A stretch of DNA of 64,000 bases from positions 310,001 to 374,000 of the forward strand of contig CAVQMC010000011.1 of the NCBI GenBank assembly GCA_963713505.1, in the 5' to 3' direction. Positions within the stretch are counted from its first letter, which is position 1. Every line of letters starts with the position of its first letter. Origin of the DNA: CAVQMC01 sp963713505. GTDB taxonomy: Bacteria > Bacteroidota > Ignavibacteria > Ignavibacteriales > Ignavibacteriaceae. Position numbers and translations under genes: made by a program. The notes under the pieces are model-generated. The model made no database searches. It saw only the letters and a program-made list of their open reading frames with translations, and was not told where the DNA came from. Shown here in pieces: positions 63,521 to 64,000 of this stretch.

Positions 63521-64000
63521 ATGTCTAAAGAAGCTATTCAAGGATTAAAACCGGAAATTTTATGGCAAAGATTTTACGAAATTTCTCAAGTTCCAAGACC
63601 TTCCAAAAAAGAGGGTAAAATTATTGAACATATGAGAAAATTATTAAAAGAATTAGGATTAGAATATAAAGAAGATAAAGTGGGCAATATTGTTGCAAAA
63701 GTTCCAGCAACAAAAGGTTATGAAAATGCTCCGACTGTTATTCTTCAAGGTCATGTTGATATGGTTTGCGAAAAAAATAAATCAACAAAACATGATTTTG
63801 AAAATGATCCGATAAAATTACTTAGAGATGACGGTTGGATTACTGCAGACGGAACAACTCTTGGAAGCGATAACGGAATTGGAGTTGCAGCAGGTTTAGC
63901 TGTTGTAACTGATAAAGATGCTGTTCATGGTCCACTTGAAGTTTTAATGACAATTGATGAAGAAACAGGTTTAACAGGTGCAAATAATTTGGAACCTGGT
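63521..64000 (+). CDS. pepD: aminoacyl-histidine dipeptidase (M20C), 5' part
   Basis: A cytosolic zinc dipeptidase of the PepD family; the window ends inside it after 160 residues. Seen: LKPEILWQRFYEISQVPRPSKKEG near 9, then VILQGHVDMVCEKN with the first metal-binding His and Asp near 78, TTLGSDNGIGVAAGLAV with the bridging Asp near 117, and MTIDEETGLTGA with the catalytic Glu pair near 147. GGAGG lies 9 nt before the ATG. The rest of the enzyme lies past 64000. Confidence 0.92.
   Translation, partial: MSKEAIQGLKPEILWQRFYEISQVPRPSKKEGKIIEHMRKLLKELGLEYKEDKVGNIVAKVPATKGYENAPTVILQGHVDMVCEKNKSTKHDFENDPIKLLRDDGWITADGTTLGSDNGIGVAAGLAVVTDKDAVHGPLEVLMTIDEETGLTGANNLEPG

Noticed and set aside
1..64000. 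tRNA, rRNA, tmRNA, insertion sequences, prophage genes
   Set aside because: Scanned by eye for T-loop GTTCRANNC with pairing arms, rRNA-conserved blocks, transposase motifs and terminal repeats; none convincing. A covariance-model search would settle small RNAs.

Overview
The window is AT-rich (roughly one third G+C by eye) bacterial chromosome, densely coding, with no rRNA, tRNA, insertion sequence, phage gene or CRISPR array that I can see. Gene content and promoter style point to the FCB superphylum, most likely an Ignavibacteria-type organism. The promoters fit TTTG or TTG, a 19-20 nt spacer, then TAnnTTTG, which is the Bacteroidota-type sigma consensus. Supporting content includes DUF2851, a PII gene beside cusA and a mitochondrial-like citrate synthase. 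The phylum call is inference.

Layout. (1) Positions 1-1506 hold the 3' part of a cytochrome b fused to two c-type haem domains, from a quinol-oxidising bc/b6-like complex. (2) Positions 1521-18131 are a copper/silver handling island. It holds a Met/His-loop outer-membrane barrel, an extremely Met-rich exported protein, a Met-rich cytochrome c, a CopB-type P1B ATPase, small Cys-containing exported proteins, CopC with a copD remnant, CcmF, a stand-alone degenerate heavy-metal-binding domain, a PII-like regulator and CusABC. (3) Positions 18480-27394 run from asnS into nuoJKLM, an NhaD-like Na+/H+ antiporter, a small unknown gene and nuoN. nnr (NADHX repair) and a VanZ-like gene follow. (4) Positions 29548-40839 are mixed housekeeping: tonB, a DUF218 protein, a leucine-type dehydrogenase, nusB, an MFS permease, a CDF metal transporter, an aminotransferase, a Sel1-repeat protein and a membrane-bound PP2C phosphatase. 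(5) Positions 41093-47663 hold citrate synthase, pyrG, a TPR protein and an M6-like metalloprotease. (6) Positions 47875-56817 form a long co-directional block: purN-purH-mreB-mreC-mreD-mrdA-rodA-dcd-pyrF, joining nucleotide synthesis to the rod-shape machinery. (7) Positions 57126-64000 hold a DUF2851 protein, a bifunctional-nuclease-family protein, etfBA, clpS, typA and the start of pepD.

How the parts work together. The respiratory genes (bc complex, half of Complex I, ETF, CcmF, citrate synthase) describe a menaquinone-linked respiratory metabolism. The copper island would protect exactly those periplasmic haem proteins. CopB moves metal to the periplasm, CusCBA expels it from the cell, and Met- and Cys-rich exported proteins probably buffer or oxidise it.

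A major caveat is that about 15 single-base frame breaks fall in genes that should be intact (cytochrome b, copB, ccmF, cusA, gltA, purH, rodA, a CDF transporter, a metalloprotease), often at short homopolymers. The same process probably explains an apparent nuoL-nuoM fusion. This looks like residual indel error in the assembly rather than gene decay, so I give full-length spans for these genes and mark the breaks.
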